Part shown: positions 1 through 11,840 of the stretch, one piece after another
Layout: each line of letters opens with the position of its first letter
Position numbering within the stretch: the stretch's first letter is position 1
Origin: Ophioderma brevispina
Taxonomy: Eukaryota > Echinodermata > Ophiuroidea > Amphilepidida > Ophiodermatidae
Assembly: GCA_023653785.1 (NCBI GenBank)
Contig: JAMKCH010001602.1
Location: forward strand, 1 to 64,000
Length of the DNA stretch: 64,000 bases
Direction of reading: 5' to 3'
Program-made: the position numbers and the translations under genes
The notes under the pieces: generated by a model
Database searches by the model: none
Told to the model about the DNA's origin: nothing
The model's input: only the letters and a program-made list of their open reading frames with translations

Positions 1-284
1 GTGTGTCAAAGAATAGGGCTTATTCATCAAAATGAAATTACTGGGAAATCCACAAATTTTTTTCTGCCATGACGTACTGCTCCTGTGAGGGTTGTGCTCC
101 TAACCAGACAAAGTTGAAAAAAGAGGTTTTCAATTGCCTTTTTTTAAAAAAATTGGAGACTATGTCATGAGATATAATGGTCAGAGATATCTCAAGAATG
201 TCACTCCCGATATCCAAGAATTTAACTCATTCAGCGACTGCTAAGTCAACTGCCTAATTTATTGGAGGTTGTGTTACATAGACC

Positions 285-600
285 TGGCACAATTTGAAAA
301 ATAATTACTACTACTCCGGCGACTTATTAAGCAGATAATAACAGGTGATTCCCATGGCATGCATCCTTTGTGTTTTACGAGTACGGTCTAATTTATTCAT
401 GCAATCGACACCTCCTTGATTAAACCTTAAGTTAGCTAGAAATTACTGGACACTTTAGTCTCTATTAATGTCATTATCTGTTTTGGGTATGTTATTTTTA
501 TGTGTAAAATATATCTCTATTCTTCCAATGGCCTAGACTATCATTTGCAAACAAATTGAAGTAATTTCATATATTTGTGAAAATGTGCCATTGCCGCGTC
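285..600 (+). repeat. Degraded copy of TTAA MITE family A
   Basis: The stretch aligns by eye with the better preserved family-A elements at 1802-2306 (opposite orientation), 4083-4613 and 29622-30162. Shared landmarks are the 'ggcacaatttgaaaaat' start, a remnant of the central CGGCGAC palindrome, 'ggtatgttatttttatgtgtaaaatat', and the 'gtgaaaatgtgccattgcc' end. No flanking TTAA target duplication is recognisable here and the element is shortened. It carries no coding sequence. Confidence 0.65.
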
Positions 601-1249
601 ATAAAACGTAACGAAAAATATGTACCAGATGTTACCTTATGAGTCATATTACCACTGTAATAATACCACTGGAACACTATGACTGTACTTCATAGTAAAA
701 ACTGACCCAAGCAACAAATGAACTATGTCAACACATGTTCAAGCAATACATTCACCCCCCCAATGGCAATAGTTGAATCAACCGTATGGCACACGTATGA
801 TGATACCCGCATAAACCCATGTGTCGATCGCTTGAGTGAGAAAGGCTGTATTGTAGTATACAATCCCAATTTCAACTAAACGATCAATCCACAGATCTGT
901 CGATCCTGAATAATTCGCGGACTTCATTGAACAAACAGGGCACAAGAGTTGCTAAGGAATATTATGCTGTATCATTAAAAGTGCAAAAAAAAACAACATA
1001 CTACAAGATCATGAAAGGACACATCTTTGAATCTACAACGATCGTTCCTTCTACCACCCCCAAAAATCACGCTGTCATGACCAACATGCAACAAGAAGCA
1101 CCCCGAAGAGACTCCCATCATGCTTCCCCACTAGGTTCTGTGTTATAAAAGTGGGAACAACACCACTAAAGAAAAGAAAAATTTGCATAAGTGATACATC
1201 AGAGCTAACCATGAACTAGAGGTAAACATTGCATTTCACTTTTTTTTAA
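601..1249. other. Intergenic, nothing recognised
   Basis: No repeat with a partner in the window and no coding-like frame is visible. A 73-codon open frame at 927-1148 lacks splice-site context and has no recognisable composition or motif, so it is not annotated as a gene. Confidence 0.5.
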
Positions 1250-1592
1250 AGGTCATTTGTGATTCCACAGGCACCTTCTGTTTTATTCATTTTTTTCATT
1301 TAGATATCATTGAGAAACGCTTATTCACACTTTTTAGCTGATCCGACTCTTTGCGTTTTTGTGTTAATTAGCAAATGCTTGTTTCCCCCGGTCGCCCCCC
1401 CCCCATAGGCCACTGTGCTATAATTTCTAACAGAAAATACAAATTGGCGAATTTCTTACAGGCACAACCGAATTTGCACGTAAGATTGGGTCACAATGGA
1501 TTACTTTAGTTAACGGTTCAGATGATATGAAAATCATCAACTTTTTGTATGGTAAGTCAGGGGGATGAGGCTGTGGATCACGAAATACCCCT
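1250..1592. mobile_element. MITE family B, TTAA-flanked
   Basis: The element is bounded on both sides by TTAA (1246-1249 and 1593-1596). Its ends are inverted: it starts AGGTCATTTGTGATTCCACA and ends with the complement of AGGGGTATTTCGTGATCCAC. At 343 bp with no coding capacity it is a non-autonomous DNA transposon. TTAA target duplications are characteristic of the piggyBac and Kolobok superfamilies; which applies cannot be decided without the autonomous relative. A second copy lies at 47473-47749. Confidence 0.75.
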
Positions 1593-1801
1593 TTAACTAG
1601 TAGAAATAAAAAATGAAATTTTATCTTTCAAATGCTTTTTCCCCCCTTCCAATCCGATTTGCTTACAAATGATGCTCATTAATTGAACACTACATGAAAA
1701 TTCAACTCCACCTTGCAATTTGTAATTTTCTGCCTTTTACGTGTATTAATTTGTTTCTTATGTATTTTAAATTGTTTTTGAGATGTATTTTAGCTAATTA
1801 A

Positions 1802-2306
1802 AGCGGCACTGCAATTTTCACAAAATAGCAAAATTTCTTCAATTTGCTCTCAAAGATAGGATAGGCATTGGAAGAACAGAGAATATTTTACACATAAAAG
1901 ACATACCCCAAAAAAGAAGGGACAGTGATATGGGATAAGACAATACAGGTAATTTGTAGGCCAACTTGTAAGTTTTCCATAACTTAATCAACAATGTGTA
2001 TATGACATGAATATTTTTGACTCGTATCATGATATTAAACCACAAGGTTATAGACCGATCAAAACAGCCGCCTGGCACCAAGCGTGGGAAACATGCATTA
2101 CGGCGTGCGTGTTCGGTCGTCTGCTGAAATAAACGTCGCCGGCGATGTTAATTATAACATGTTCTGTTTACCCATCAGGAAGATGATTTGCGTATTAACT
2201 ATTTCGGGTGAGGCCTTGTATATAAAGCCTTACAACCATGCAAAATATCGATTTTGAAAAATCTTGAGGGCGGCTGTACCTATTTTCAAATGTGCCCAGT
2301 GTCTCT
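1802..2306 (-). mobile_element. MITE family A, TTAA-flanked, 505 bp
   Basis: TTAA lies at both edges (1798-1801, 2307-2310). The termini are imperfect inverted repeats of the form AGNGRCACTG followed by a (T)TTCACA or CACATTTG block. Near the centre is the palindromic core GTCGCCGGCGA, also found in the copies at 29622-30162 and, degraded, at 4083-4613. The copy is inverted relative to those two. There is no transposase frame, so it is non-autonomous; family assignment (Kolobok-like or piggyBac-like) is inference from the TTAA target. Confidence 0.8.
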
Positions 2307-2654
2307 TTAAAGGCATTTTTACCTGATTTTTAATAGTGTGGAGTGTTTATCAATTTTTGCATTTATACATTTCTTTAAAAAAAATACCTTTTACTAGATT
2401 TAAGCATTAATGTTGAGTGTATCTTGAGAGATAAGAAAGGTTCAAGGAGGAATTTTTGACTTCGTGTGGTGTGAAAAAAATTGTTAGAAAGTTACTGAAC
2501 CCCTAAGTGAGAATATCAAGTTGGGCACATTATGACCAAATAGTGGATGAATATGTATAGTATTCCTGTCAAGTGTACATGGATACTAAACTTCAATGGT
2601 TTCAGTATAGAATATTCATGATTTGGGTGTTCAATTCCTTTTTTTTAAAATAGG

Positions 2655-3080
2655 TAGAAAGGATTCTAACCTGTGTACTTTTTGTAATGGGGAGAGAACA
2701 CTCAACCTTTTTTGTAAGTGTAACTTTACAATTGCATTGTGGGCAAAAGTGGGTTGTTGAATGGCTAAAAGATGTCTATAATGTGACTTAGTTATTTACT
2801 AAGAATTAGTTTATTCGGGGTGAGAAATGTTAATCGGACTGAACTCTCAATTTAATTGTCTTGCTTGTCGCTTCATTCTATAAAATGAAGATGAGTGAAA
2901 GACGTCGTAACTTGAGCTCTTTAAAAAGAGATACAAAGATATACTTAATTTTTGAGAAATATATTTGTACAAAGAACGGTACACTTCCCAAGTTTAACAA
3001 AAAATGGGCTTACTTTGGGAGTATAAATCTATTGTTAATTCCACCTGTGCTGTTGAATTTGTCTATCATGTATATGTGAT
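2655..3080 (+). pseudogene. L1/Tx1-like LINE ORF2 C-terminal fragment
   Basis: A plus-strand frame reads NLCTFCNGERTLNLFCKC followed by FTIALWAK, matching the C-terminal cysteine region (CxxC...C, then an LW motif) that follows reverse transcriptase in L1-clade ORF2 proteins. After a frameshift and stops, a second frame at 2861-3079 ends with FEKYICTKNG and KFNKKWAYF, resembling the very end of such proteins. The fragment lacks the RT core and is broken by stops, so it is a 5'-truncated, dead copy. A related fragment lies at 53660-53935. The family call rests on motif recognition alone. Confidence 0.55.
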
Positions 3081-3169
3081 TTGTGAATAATAGTTTTTTT
3101 CCTCTGTTAGAAAAAAAAAAAAAAGATTTTAAGCAAAAATAGCATTCGATCAGATGTTAAAATTGGCTA

Positions 3170-3585
3170 TTTCTGCCATTTTGTGATTTGCGTCATTTTA
3201 AACCTTGCGCGCAACTTTTTTTGGACTTCTAGACATCAGAGCGGTGCATGAAATTTGGCATGGATATTGGGTATCGAGTTCTAAATCAAAATGAAGAGAT
3301 TTTTCTAAAATTTTGTTTAGTTTTTGAAAAAGATCCAATTTTCCCGCCAAAAATTAATTTTGGCGGGAAATGGTTTTTATTGATTATTTTTGTGAGCTTT
3401 TTAACCTAATGAATTCTATTTTTTAGAAAAAGCTCCTCATTTGAAAATTAAAAGGTAGGTATACCATGTCTCTACAAAAAAAAAAATTTCATGCATTCTG
3501 ATACTTGGAAGTTGAAAAAAAACTGCGCGCAAAGTTATATGTTGTAAGGCATTTCAAAATCCAATATGGCTGCCTTACCCTAGCA
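3170..3585. mobile_element. Fold-back element with central E2F-like palindrome
   Basis: The region forms one long imperfect inverted repeat. The left arm runs from about 3170 through TTGCGCGCAACTTTTTTT (3205-3222); the right arm carries its complement, ending GCGCGCAAAGTTATATG (3525-3541) and reaching about 3585. The centre (3339-3370) is a near-perfect palindrome: TTTCCCGCCAAAA facing TTTTGGCGGGAAA. Each half matches the E2F-type TTTCCCGCC consensus. No coding sequence is present. The layout suits a palindromic MITE; no target duplication could be fixed. Confidence 0.65.
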
Positions 3586-4082
3586 ATGGTTTCCACAGGT
3601 ACTTTTCAACCAATTTTTTACGGTGTTTTAACCAAAATATCAATTTGACCAAGTTATGTAATAAAATGGATTGATTCAACACAAATTTATGGGTCGAGCT
3701 ATGAGTTGCAAAAATATTGGGGAGACGCAGCGAGCCCAATATTTTAAACTCATAGCGAGACCAATAAATTATGGACGCAAACATCCAATTTTATCATAGG
3801 GGTCATGTAGGGCCATTATTATCACATATCGGCACACCTCAAAGCATGATAATGAATACGATAGAACACATATTTAAAAAAGTACCGATCTTCTTGCCAA
3901 GTATCACCTGTGGAGTTGGACACAAGCATACATAACATTTGCCATCTGATTGAGATGATGGCCAAGGAACAAGTGCAAAGATTGGGGAAACAGGCTCTTC
4001 CGATCTGCAAAACGTGACCACAAAGAACAGATTTATTGCACTGACGAAGAAACTTGTTTATACAAATGTTAGCTAGACTTAA

Positions 4083-4613
4083 AGAGCCCAACTGGTCCCA
4101 TTTGACCAATAGTTGTGCTTCAAGAAATGCTTTTTCACCACTCGATTATTTCTGCATGGTTTGTAGGCTTTGATCTACCACAACCCTCACCCGCAATGAT
4201 TAAGACCAAATCAGCTTCCTTACAGTAACGATTTTTAATTTTAAAGTCGCCCGTGGCGACGTTAAATTCAGCAGACCGCGCGAAAATGGCGTTTAACACA
4301 AGACACGCACGCCGTATGCAGGTTTCCCAAGCTATGAGCACACTGTTTGTCGGTTCGATAACCTGTGGTTTAATATCATGTGCGTACGAGTCAAATATAT
4401 TCTTGTAATATACACATTGTGAGTAAAGTTAGGGAAAACTTAAAGGGCCTGACAAAATTACCTGGAGGTCTTTATTCTCATATCAAGGTCCCTATCTGGT
4501 TTGGGGTATGTCTTTTTATGTGTAAAATATCTGTTCTTTCAATGACCGCTACTATCAGTTGAGAGCAAATTGCAGAAGAAATTTGATATTCTGTGAAAAT
4601 GTGCCACTGTGCT
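4083..4613 (+). mobile_element. MITE family A, TTAA-flanked, 531 bp
   Basis: Flanked by TTAA at 4079-4082 and 4614-4617. Its sequence is an inverted paralogue of 1802-2306 and a direct one of 29622-30162: matching blocks include 'accaaatcagc', the CGCCCGTGGCGACGTTAA core, 'gcgtttaacac', and the distal 'gtgaaaatgtgccact'. Short open frames inside it on either strand are not conserved among copies and are not genes. Confidence 0.8.
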
Positions 4614-4617
4614 TTAA

Positions 4618-5249
4618 TTCAAACACGTCATTGAACTTGAGAGTAAAAACAATTCAAAGTAATTCTTGTAAAAATAAATAAGGATCATATTAGAGACGTC
4701 ACAAATGTGGCGGCAAGGGTAAGAAATACACCCTCTGGATTCTATGTAACATTCCTTTTTCATTGGATGCACTGTTTGGTGCCAATGTTGTAAAAGGGTA
4801 ACTCCATAAAGTGATGATTGAGAACCTCAATAACACTGGTTAACAGGACTGACAATGTTTTGGTTATTATGTTATCTGTAAAGTGAAAAAAGGCCACAAA
4901 TTCTTGCCTTACGTCAATTCCAATGTGTTATAATATTCTTAGGTAGTGAATTCTCACCTCAACCATCAGAGAACAGATACAGTTCTGCTTACCTATTAGA
5001 GTTTGAGGAACATGGGGGTAATGAAAATTTTCCATTCACTTTTGGTTGAACCATTGCAGATTTGACATGAGTTGTTGAACTTATTCCAGCTGTCAAATGA
5101 GATGGCTTAACACACAAAGAATAGTGACAGCAATGAGAAACGTCCATCCAGCAAGACAAATTCTATGTCGCATGCTGCCAGATGCTATGCGATTGACATA
5201 ATGGCACTAGAGTTGACTTTAAAGGACTATAGATGGGACCCGCCAGCAT
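4618..5249. other. Intergenic, nothing recognised
   Basis: No repeat partner elsewhere in the window, no splice-bounded coding frame and no structural RNA signature was seen here. Confidence 0.45.
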
Positions 5250-6338
5250 GACGGAGAGGTGGAATAAACTGGACTGGATTCCATTGTAAGTCAGAAGGAA
5301 AAATAGGAGACTGATGATGCTACACAAGTCATATACAATCAGTGGCCATACCAGCTCAGGCATTCTTGCCAGCCGGTCGGTACTCGCAGTTCATCAAGGT
5401 TAAAATCATCCTCAACCATTCGTAAACTTTATGGCAGAACAAAACACTTCAATAAATCATTTTTTCCTCATATAAAGGACTGGAACAAATTGACGGGCAA
5501 TCTAGTCACCATTACTGAAACTGTAATCTTCATCAAATCCTGGATATACCTAATCGCCAAGTCGCAAGCAGAGTAAGATATTGCACACACCATATCTTCT
5601 CGGTGGATTCCAAATTGAGATGCATGGATATTTCTTCAGATTCATATTCAGATACGCCGCTCTGGCCAGGCCACTTGCACCATCATAGTACCGCTAACAG
5701 TAGTTGGATCTTGTGGAATGGCACAATCCATTTTTGACAACATTTTTGTCATTTATAAGTTGAGATCTTTCCCTGATTCTCTTTCTTGCATGTTCTCTCA
5801 TCCATCACATCACCTCTTAGTCCTTCAAACTTGACAAGACCTTGGATACCCTATCTCTCCATGCAATGGTCAATTCTTACAAAAATTATGCCAATTTTGG
5901 TTTTGAAAAAGGTGTTAAAAAATTGTCACAAATTGAGAATTATTCTTCCACCCCCCAAAAGTCAGAGACCTTAGCTACACAACCATACAACACAGTGACA
6001 ATAATATATGTTATTCAATAACAAAATTCCAAGACATCTACCACTTTCAAAATGACATAGTACTCAGAAGGGACAAGGTTAAAAGAATATGTTGACACAC
6101 TGAAAATGTCATACTGATCTTTGGCCTTGCAGTCAGCAAAAAGGCAAGTGCATGCTCTACAGAAGACAAGATGGCGGAGCATCCATTGTCATACTGCAGG
6201 TGAAATCACGAAGGCGAAGTAGCTCTTTGAAAAGGATATTCATATTGACTAGAATTTCACGTTCTCGGCGTTTTCGCGAGCTCACTCGATTAAAAGAATT
6301 TAGCTGGAGCCACGGCCATGACTTTTTGACTTGGCACG

Positions 6339-6351
6339 TGACCTTTGACCT
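6339..6351. promoter_or_regulatory. Perfect DR1 nuclear-receptor motif in repeat
   Basis: TGACCTTTGACCT is the complement of two AGGTCA half-sites separated by one base, the DR1 arrangement bound by RXR, HNF4 and COUP-TF type receptors. The same 13-mer occurs at 9100-9112, 23597-23609 and 28595-28607, always inside repeats. Whether any receptor binds is not shown by the sequence. Confidence 0.4.
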
Positions 6352-6857
6352 CCCTCAACCTAATGAGGGGCTCCCATTGTGCACGTATGACAGAAGTTTG
6401 TGGTTCCAATTACTTCAACTTTCAATTGCGGTCAATTTAAAAAAAAAACAAGGTTGATGACCCCATACATCCACCCATACACACACACAATGGATTTCTA
6501 ATTGGTCCCTGCAGCTATAGCTGGCGGCCCCAAAAAGACCACTAATGTAAGGACGGCTACTACTAGTAAAGCAAAGAGGATATCTGGAAATTGCGCCTGC
6601 AAACATGAAAAGCAAGGGCTATTAGATGAAGACTTTCATGGCAAATTAGATATTGTCCATTAGCATGAAACGCACCATAGCAAGCAAGGCTTCTGGATAC
6701 ATCCCCCATGAATAGTCGTGCCCTGGGAAGAACGTGGAATGGGATTAGAACAATGACCTATATAAATTAGACCAGCGGATTCACCGGTTTCCAGGCACCA
6801 ACCATATTTGGTTCCCTAATTTCTATTTGTAAGGTCCTTATGCGCATTTGTGCACAC

Positions 6858-6916
6858 AAAAAAAACAAAAAAAAAAAAAAAAAAAAAAAAAAACAAAAAA
6901 AAAAAAAAAAAAAAAA
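6858..6916. repeat. Poly-A tract with single C interruptions
   Basis: A nearly uninterrupted A run inside tandem copy 1, matched by the run at 9620-9678 in copy 2. It may mark the 3' end of a retroposed sequence in the unit, but no target duplication was identified. Confidence 0.9.
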
Positions 6917-8007
6917 TAATTATATGTCGCTTTAAGCGAGTGAAAACAACAACTGATGCCACAGAATATAAAATCACCAAATATCTCTTTCTTCAGCAAA
7001 ATTAACAGGGGGTTGGTTATTTGGTTGTGTGTCGGGAGACTTTTGTGCTAGGAATGCAGGAATCTTTTTATAGGCATGTTTTATTATTGACTGGTTTCAC
7101 ATAAAGTAGTGACAGAAAAATCAGCCAATCAGACATGGAACATTAGGGAAAATGCAACACTGATCAACCAATTAATGAGCGATGCACAGATTTGAAGGGT
7201 GTGCGCTTGTGCAAGCAACAGTATAAGACAAGTGGCTGCGTGCCGCACAACAGGTGTGAGAAAAAACTCAGTTGACGTTGATGGTATTTCAAGCTATTTC
7301 AATAACCCTCTTGGTTTTATATTACTTCCCACATCACATACTGTCTTATCTGCACATTTTTGACTTTTTTGAGATATTTCCTGCCATAATGTACTGATAA
7401 TGTTAGCGTCTTATACATGCACAAGTTACAATCATGAAAGTGACTTAGTTAGTGAGATATAAATTAAGAATTTTGTGAAATAGATCAAAACTACATATCG
7501 CGATTTCACATACTGGCTTATGTTTCATTTAACGTAATTTCAAAGGCGTATAATTAACGTTGTTTGTAAAACAAGCTGTTTACGTTTTTCAACATACAGA
7601 TCTATGTGCGTCTTATCTGCCTCGGGAGTGAACATTTCGTGTTTCACCTAGTGATCTATCTGAAAGCAATTGAAATATAACGTGAAAATAGAGTCTTATG
7701 TGAGAATACGACTTTTTTGCGTTGCACATACAGACTTATGACTTATAGCTTTATATTAGGAATGCAATTGCACTTTCAAAACTCAGCAGGATAAAACTTA
7801 AACTTCAGAATGTTTCTTCATAATGCGAATTAAAAAAGTAAATGAATGTTTCATTCCATAGTCAAACATGAATCTCCCGATAGAATTACATGGCGATTTT
7901 CTCCGAAAAACGGCATTTCCGTCAGATTAAGACAGTATTGATGTGGGCGCGATTAGGCTCTGTGGATAGATACCGATTAGGAATGCGTTCAGAAATGTTT
8001 GAATAAA

Positions 8008-10765
8008 CTGGACTGGAATTCCATTTTAATTCAAGAAGGAAAATAGGAAGACTGATGATGCTACACAAGATCATATACAAATCAGGTGGGCCACATCCCA
8101 GCTCAAGCCCCCCAACCAATTTCTTGCAGCCGGTCGTACTCGCATTCAATCAAGGTAAATCATCTCAACCATCTAAACGTTATGGCAGAACACCCATTGT
8201 CTCAATAACTCATTTTTTCTCATACTACAATGGGACTGGAACCATTTACCTGGCACTAAGTCAAAATTACTGAACGGCTATCTTCATCAATCCCTGGATC
8301 TACGCTACAATCAGCCAGAGTCGCAAGCCGACTAAGATGTGCACACACATATCTTCGCGTTTGGCTTCAAATTGAGATGGCATTGATATATTCTTCCAGA
8401 GGTCATATTCAGATACGCCGATCTGGCCAGGCACTTGCACCATCATAGTATCCGTCACAGTAGTTGGATTCTTGTGTAATGGCCCAATCCATTTTTGACA
8501 ACCTTTTTGTCATTTATAAGTTGAGATCTTTCCCTGATTCTCTTTCTTGCATGTTCTCTCATCCATCACATCACCTCTTAGTCCTTCAAACTTGACAAGA
8601 CCTTGGATACCCTATCTCTCCATGCAATGGTCAATTCTTACAAAAATTATGCCAATTTTGGTTTTGAAAAAGGTGTTAAAAAATTGTCACAAATTGAGAA
8701 TTATTCTTCCACCCCCCAAAAGTCAGAGACCTTAGCTACACAACCATACAACACAGTGACAATAATATATGTTATTCAATAACAAAATTCCAAGACATCT
8801 ACCACTTTCAAAATGACATAGTACTCAGAAGGGACAAGGTTAAAAGAATATGTTGACACACTGAAAATGTCATACTGATCTTTGGCCTTGCAGTCAGCAA
8901 AAAGGCAAGTGCATGCTCTACAGAAGACAAGATGGCGGAGCATCCATTGTCATACTGCAGGTGAAATCACGAAGGCGAAGTAGCTCTTTGAAAAGGATAT
9001 TCATATTGACTAGAATTTCACGTTCTCGGCGTTTTCGCGAGCTCACTCGATTAAAAGAATTTAGCTGGAGCCACGGCCATGACTTTTTGACTTGGCACGT
9101 GACCTTTGACCTCCCTCAACCTAATGAGGGGCTCCCATTGTGCACGTATGACAGAAGTTTGTGGTTCCAATTACTTCAACTTTCAATTGCGGTCAATTTA
9201 AAAAAAAAACAAGGTTGATGACCCCATACATCCACCCATACACACACACAATGGATTTCTAATTGGTCCCTGCAGCTATAGCTGGCGGCCCCAAAAAGAC
9301 CACTAATGTAAGGACGGCTACTACTAGTAAAGCAAAGAGGATATCTGGAAATTGCGCCTGCAAACATGAAAAGCAAGGGCTATTAGATGAAGACTTTCAT
9401 GGCAAATTAGATATTGTCCATTAGCATGAAACGCACCATAGCAAGCAAGGCTTCTGGATACATCCCCCATGAAATAGTCGTGCCCTGGGAAGAACGTGGA
9501 ATGGGATTAGAACAATGACCTATATAAATTAGACCAGCGGATTCACCGGTTTCCAGGCACCAACCATATTTGGTTCCCTAATTTCTATTTGTAAGGTCCT
9601 TATGCGCATTTGTGCACACAAAAAAAACAAAAAAAAAAAAAAAAAAAAAAAAAAACAAAAAAAAAAAAAAAAAAAAAATAATTATATGTCGCTTTAAGCG
9701 AGTGAAAACAACAACTGATGCCACATGCTATAACTCACTCAAAATCCCTTTTCTTCAGCAAAATTAACAGGGGTTGTCGGGAGACTTTTTGTGCCTTAGG
9801 AATGCATGAATCTTTTAATAGGATGTTTTTTCTTCATTGATGGTTTCACATAATTTTGCGAAAAATCTCCAATCATATCAATGGATCATTGGGAAAATGC
9901 AACACTGACAACATGAATGCGCGATGCACAGATTTGAAGGTGTTTGCGCTTGTGCAGCCACAGTAATAAGACAAGTGGCTGGTTGCGCAACAACATGTGT
10001 GAGAACTCAGTGACGTTGCTGGCCTTATTCAAGCTTATTCACTAACCCTCTGTTTATATACGTTTTGCCACTCACATAAACTGTCTTATCGACATTTTTG
10101 AACGCTTTTTTTTTTTTTTTTTTTTTTTTTTGAGATATTTTGCGTCATATGTACTTAGAATGTTTGGTCTCTATACATGCACAAAGTTACAATCCATGAA
10201 ATGACTCAGTTAGTGAGATATTAATTAAGAATTTGATGAATAAGCTCACCCCTACATCTCGCGATTTCAGCTACATGTCTTATTATTTTCATTTTACACG
10301 TAATTTCATTGCCGATAATTAACGTTGTTTGTAAACAAGCTGTTTACGTTTTTCACATACGGATCATGTGCTCTTATCTGCCCTCGTGCTGAACATTCGT
10401 GTTTCACTAGTGATCTATCTGAACGCCTTGAAATATAACGGTGAAATTAGCGTCTTTATGTGAGAAGACGACTTTTTGGCGTTTCACATACAGACTATGA
10501 CTTTATAGCTTTATATTATGAATACATTGCACTTTCAAAACTCAGCAGGAAAAACTTAAACTTCAGAATTTTTCTTCATATGCAGATTAAAAAGTAATTG
10601 TAATGTTTAATTCCATCGTACACCCATGAAATCTCCCTATAGAATTTCAATGGCGCTTTTCCTCGAAAACGGCATTTCGTCAGATCAGACAGTATGTGAT
10701 GTGGGCGCGATTAGAGCTCTGGGATAGAACCGCTTATGGAAAGTGGTTCAGAAAATGTGCATTTT
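8008..10765 (+). repeat. Tandem duplication unit, copy 2 (~2.76 kb)
   Basis: Second copy of the unit at 5250-8007, joined directly to it; the junction is visible where 'tttgaataaactggactgg' (8000-8018) restarts the sequence seen at 5261. The core 8477-9723 matches copy 1 almost exactly, while the edges carry many small indels and substitutions. A T run at 10106-10131 is expanded relative to copy 1. The DR1 motif is at 9100-9112. Confidence 0.9.
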
Positions 10766-11479
10766 GGGTCAGAAGTAGTAGTATATTTCCTCAAATCTTT
10801 TTGTTTTAATAATCTTACAAGCAATACCATGTTTTGCATGTAATTCCCTCACATCGATCACTACCCTAGAAAAAACTATTCATTAGAGAAAGCTAGGGAA
10901 GGACTTAGAGAGAAAAGAACTTACTCACTGTGAAACTTCATTTGAAGATTTCAGGTTTGGCCAGTGGATGTGTTTTTTTCATAGGCTTCATAATTTTTTG
11001 TTAGACTTTAAAGGAACATTGTAAAGAGTATGTGTGAGCAATGACTTTTTTTGTCAGGGCTTAGATTTGTTTGTATTAAGAACGAGTGTATTCTATGGCC
11101 ATGCGATTTTTGGCTCCTGAAAAACCAATGCTGCAGCTTTTGCACCGATATGAATTTTGACCTGGTCTATCTGGGGAATTCAAATTTTGTACATGAGGTC
11201 AAACTTGGATTGGGGTCACTTTTTTAAAAACACAAGGGAAAAAATATGATCTTCTACCTGAGATTTGCCAGGAACGCGCCAAGAAATGCTATTAATAGGT
11301 TGTGTTGAGTACCCCCCCGCCCCAAACAAAAAAATATTCCCAAATAGGTCTCATTAGTGGTCAGAGAATATAGTGCAGAGAAATGGAAAATTTCTACATA
11401 ACCCTGGTCTACCTGAAGCCATTTTGTAACAACTCCCTTTGGTATACAGATTGATAAAATGGCTTCTCACCAATACATA
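10766..11479. other. Intergenic, nothing recognised
   Basis: No coding-like frame, inverted repeat or paralogue elsewhere in the window was noticed. Confidence 0.4.
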
Positions 11480-11840
11480 CATTATGGGTAACCTTTGTGG
11501 AAGAGAGGCATGTACAAGATATGACCACCTAAGTACCCCCTGTTTGACCTATGACCTCATCTTTTACAACAACAACACCCCCCCACATAAGACCCCTTTT
11601 CTCGATGTATGATGAGCATTCCCAAGTATGACTTGATCCATCACTGCACTAAAAAACTAGCATTTTAACGCAAAAGTGTATCACATGTACATGCACAAGA
11701 ATGACCCTAAGTGACACATGATTGGTACCTTTGACCTCCGTAATCTTTTTTAAATATTTGCCTAATTACAATTTCACTTCTAAATCCCGTTGACTTACTT
11801 ACAAACTTAAAATACAGACCGACATTTCAAGTAAAAGCCT
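11480..11840 (+). repeat. Dispersed TGACCT-rich repeat family F, partial
   Basis: Aligns with 16880-17110 (shared 'catcactgcactaaaaa', 'ataagacccctt' and a C run before the latter). It holds a DR1-like TGACCTATGACCT at 11545-11557 and further 'tttgacctc' motifs. Other family members lie at 17105-17540, 18247-18682, 23530-23830 and 28505-28900. No coding potential. Confidence 0.6.

Larger units (their letters stand above)
5250..8007 (+). repeat. Tandem duplication unit, copy 1 (~2.76 kb)
   Basis: The unit repeats head to tail at 8008-10765. From about 5716 to 6962 it is almost base-for-base identical to the second copy (the only difference noticed is one A near 6712). Outside this core, at 5250-5715 and 6963-8007, the copies align but differ every few bases, mostly by single-base indels. 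The core contains a TGACCTTTGACCT motif (6339-6351), a TAGCTATAGCT-type palindrome near 6513-6528 and a long A tract. No open frame inside looks like a protein; frames at 5786-5974, 6152-6457 and 6415-6615 merely recur because the DNA recurs. Confidence 0.9.

Noticed and set aside
5786..9376. Three pairs of identical ORFs in the 2.76-kb unit as a duplicated gene
   Set aside because: Identity is explained by identity of the DNA core. The frames are short, on both strands, and unlike any protein I know.
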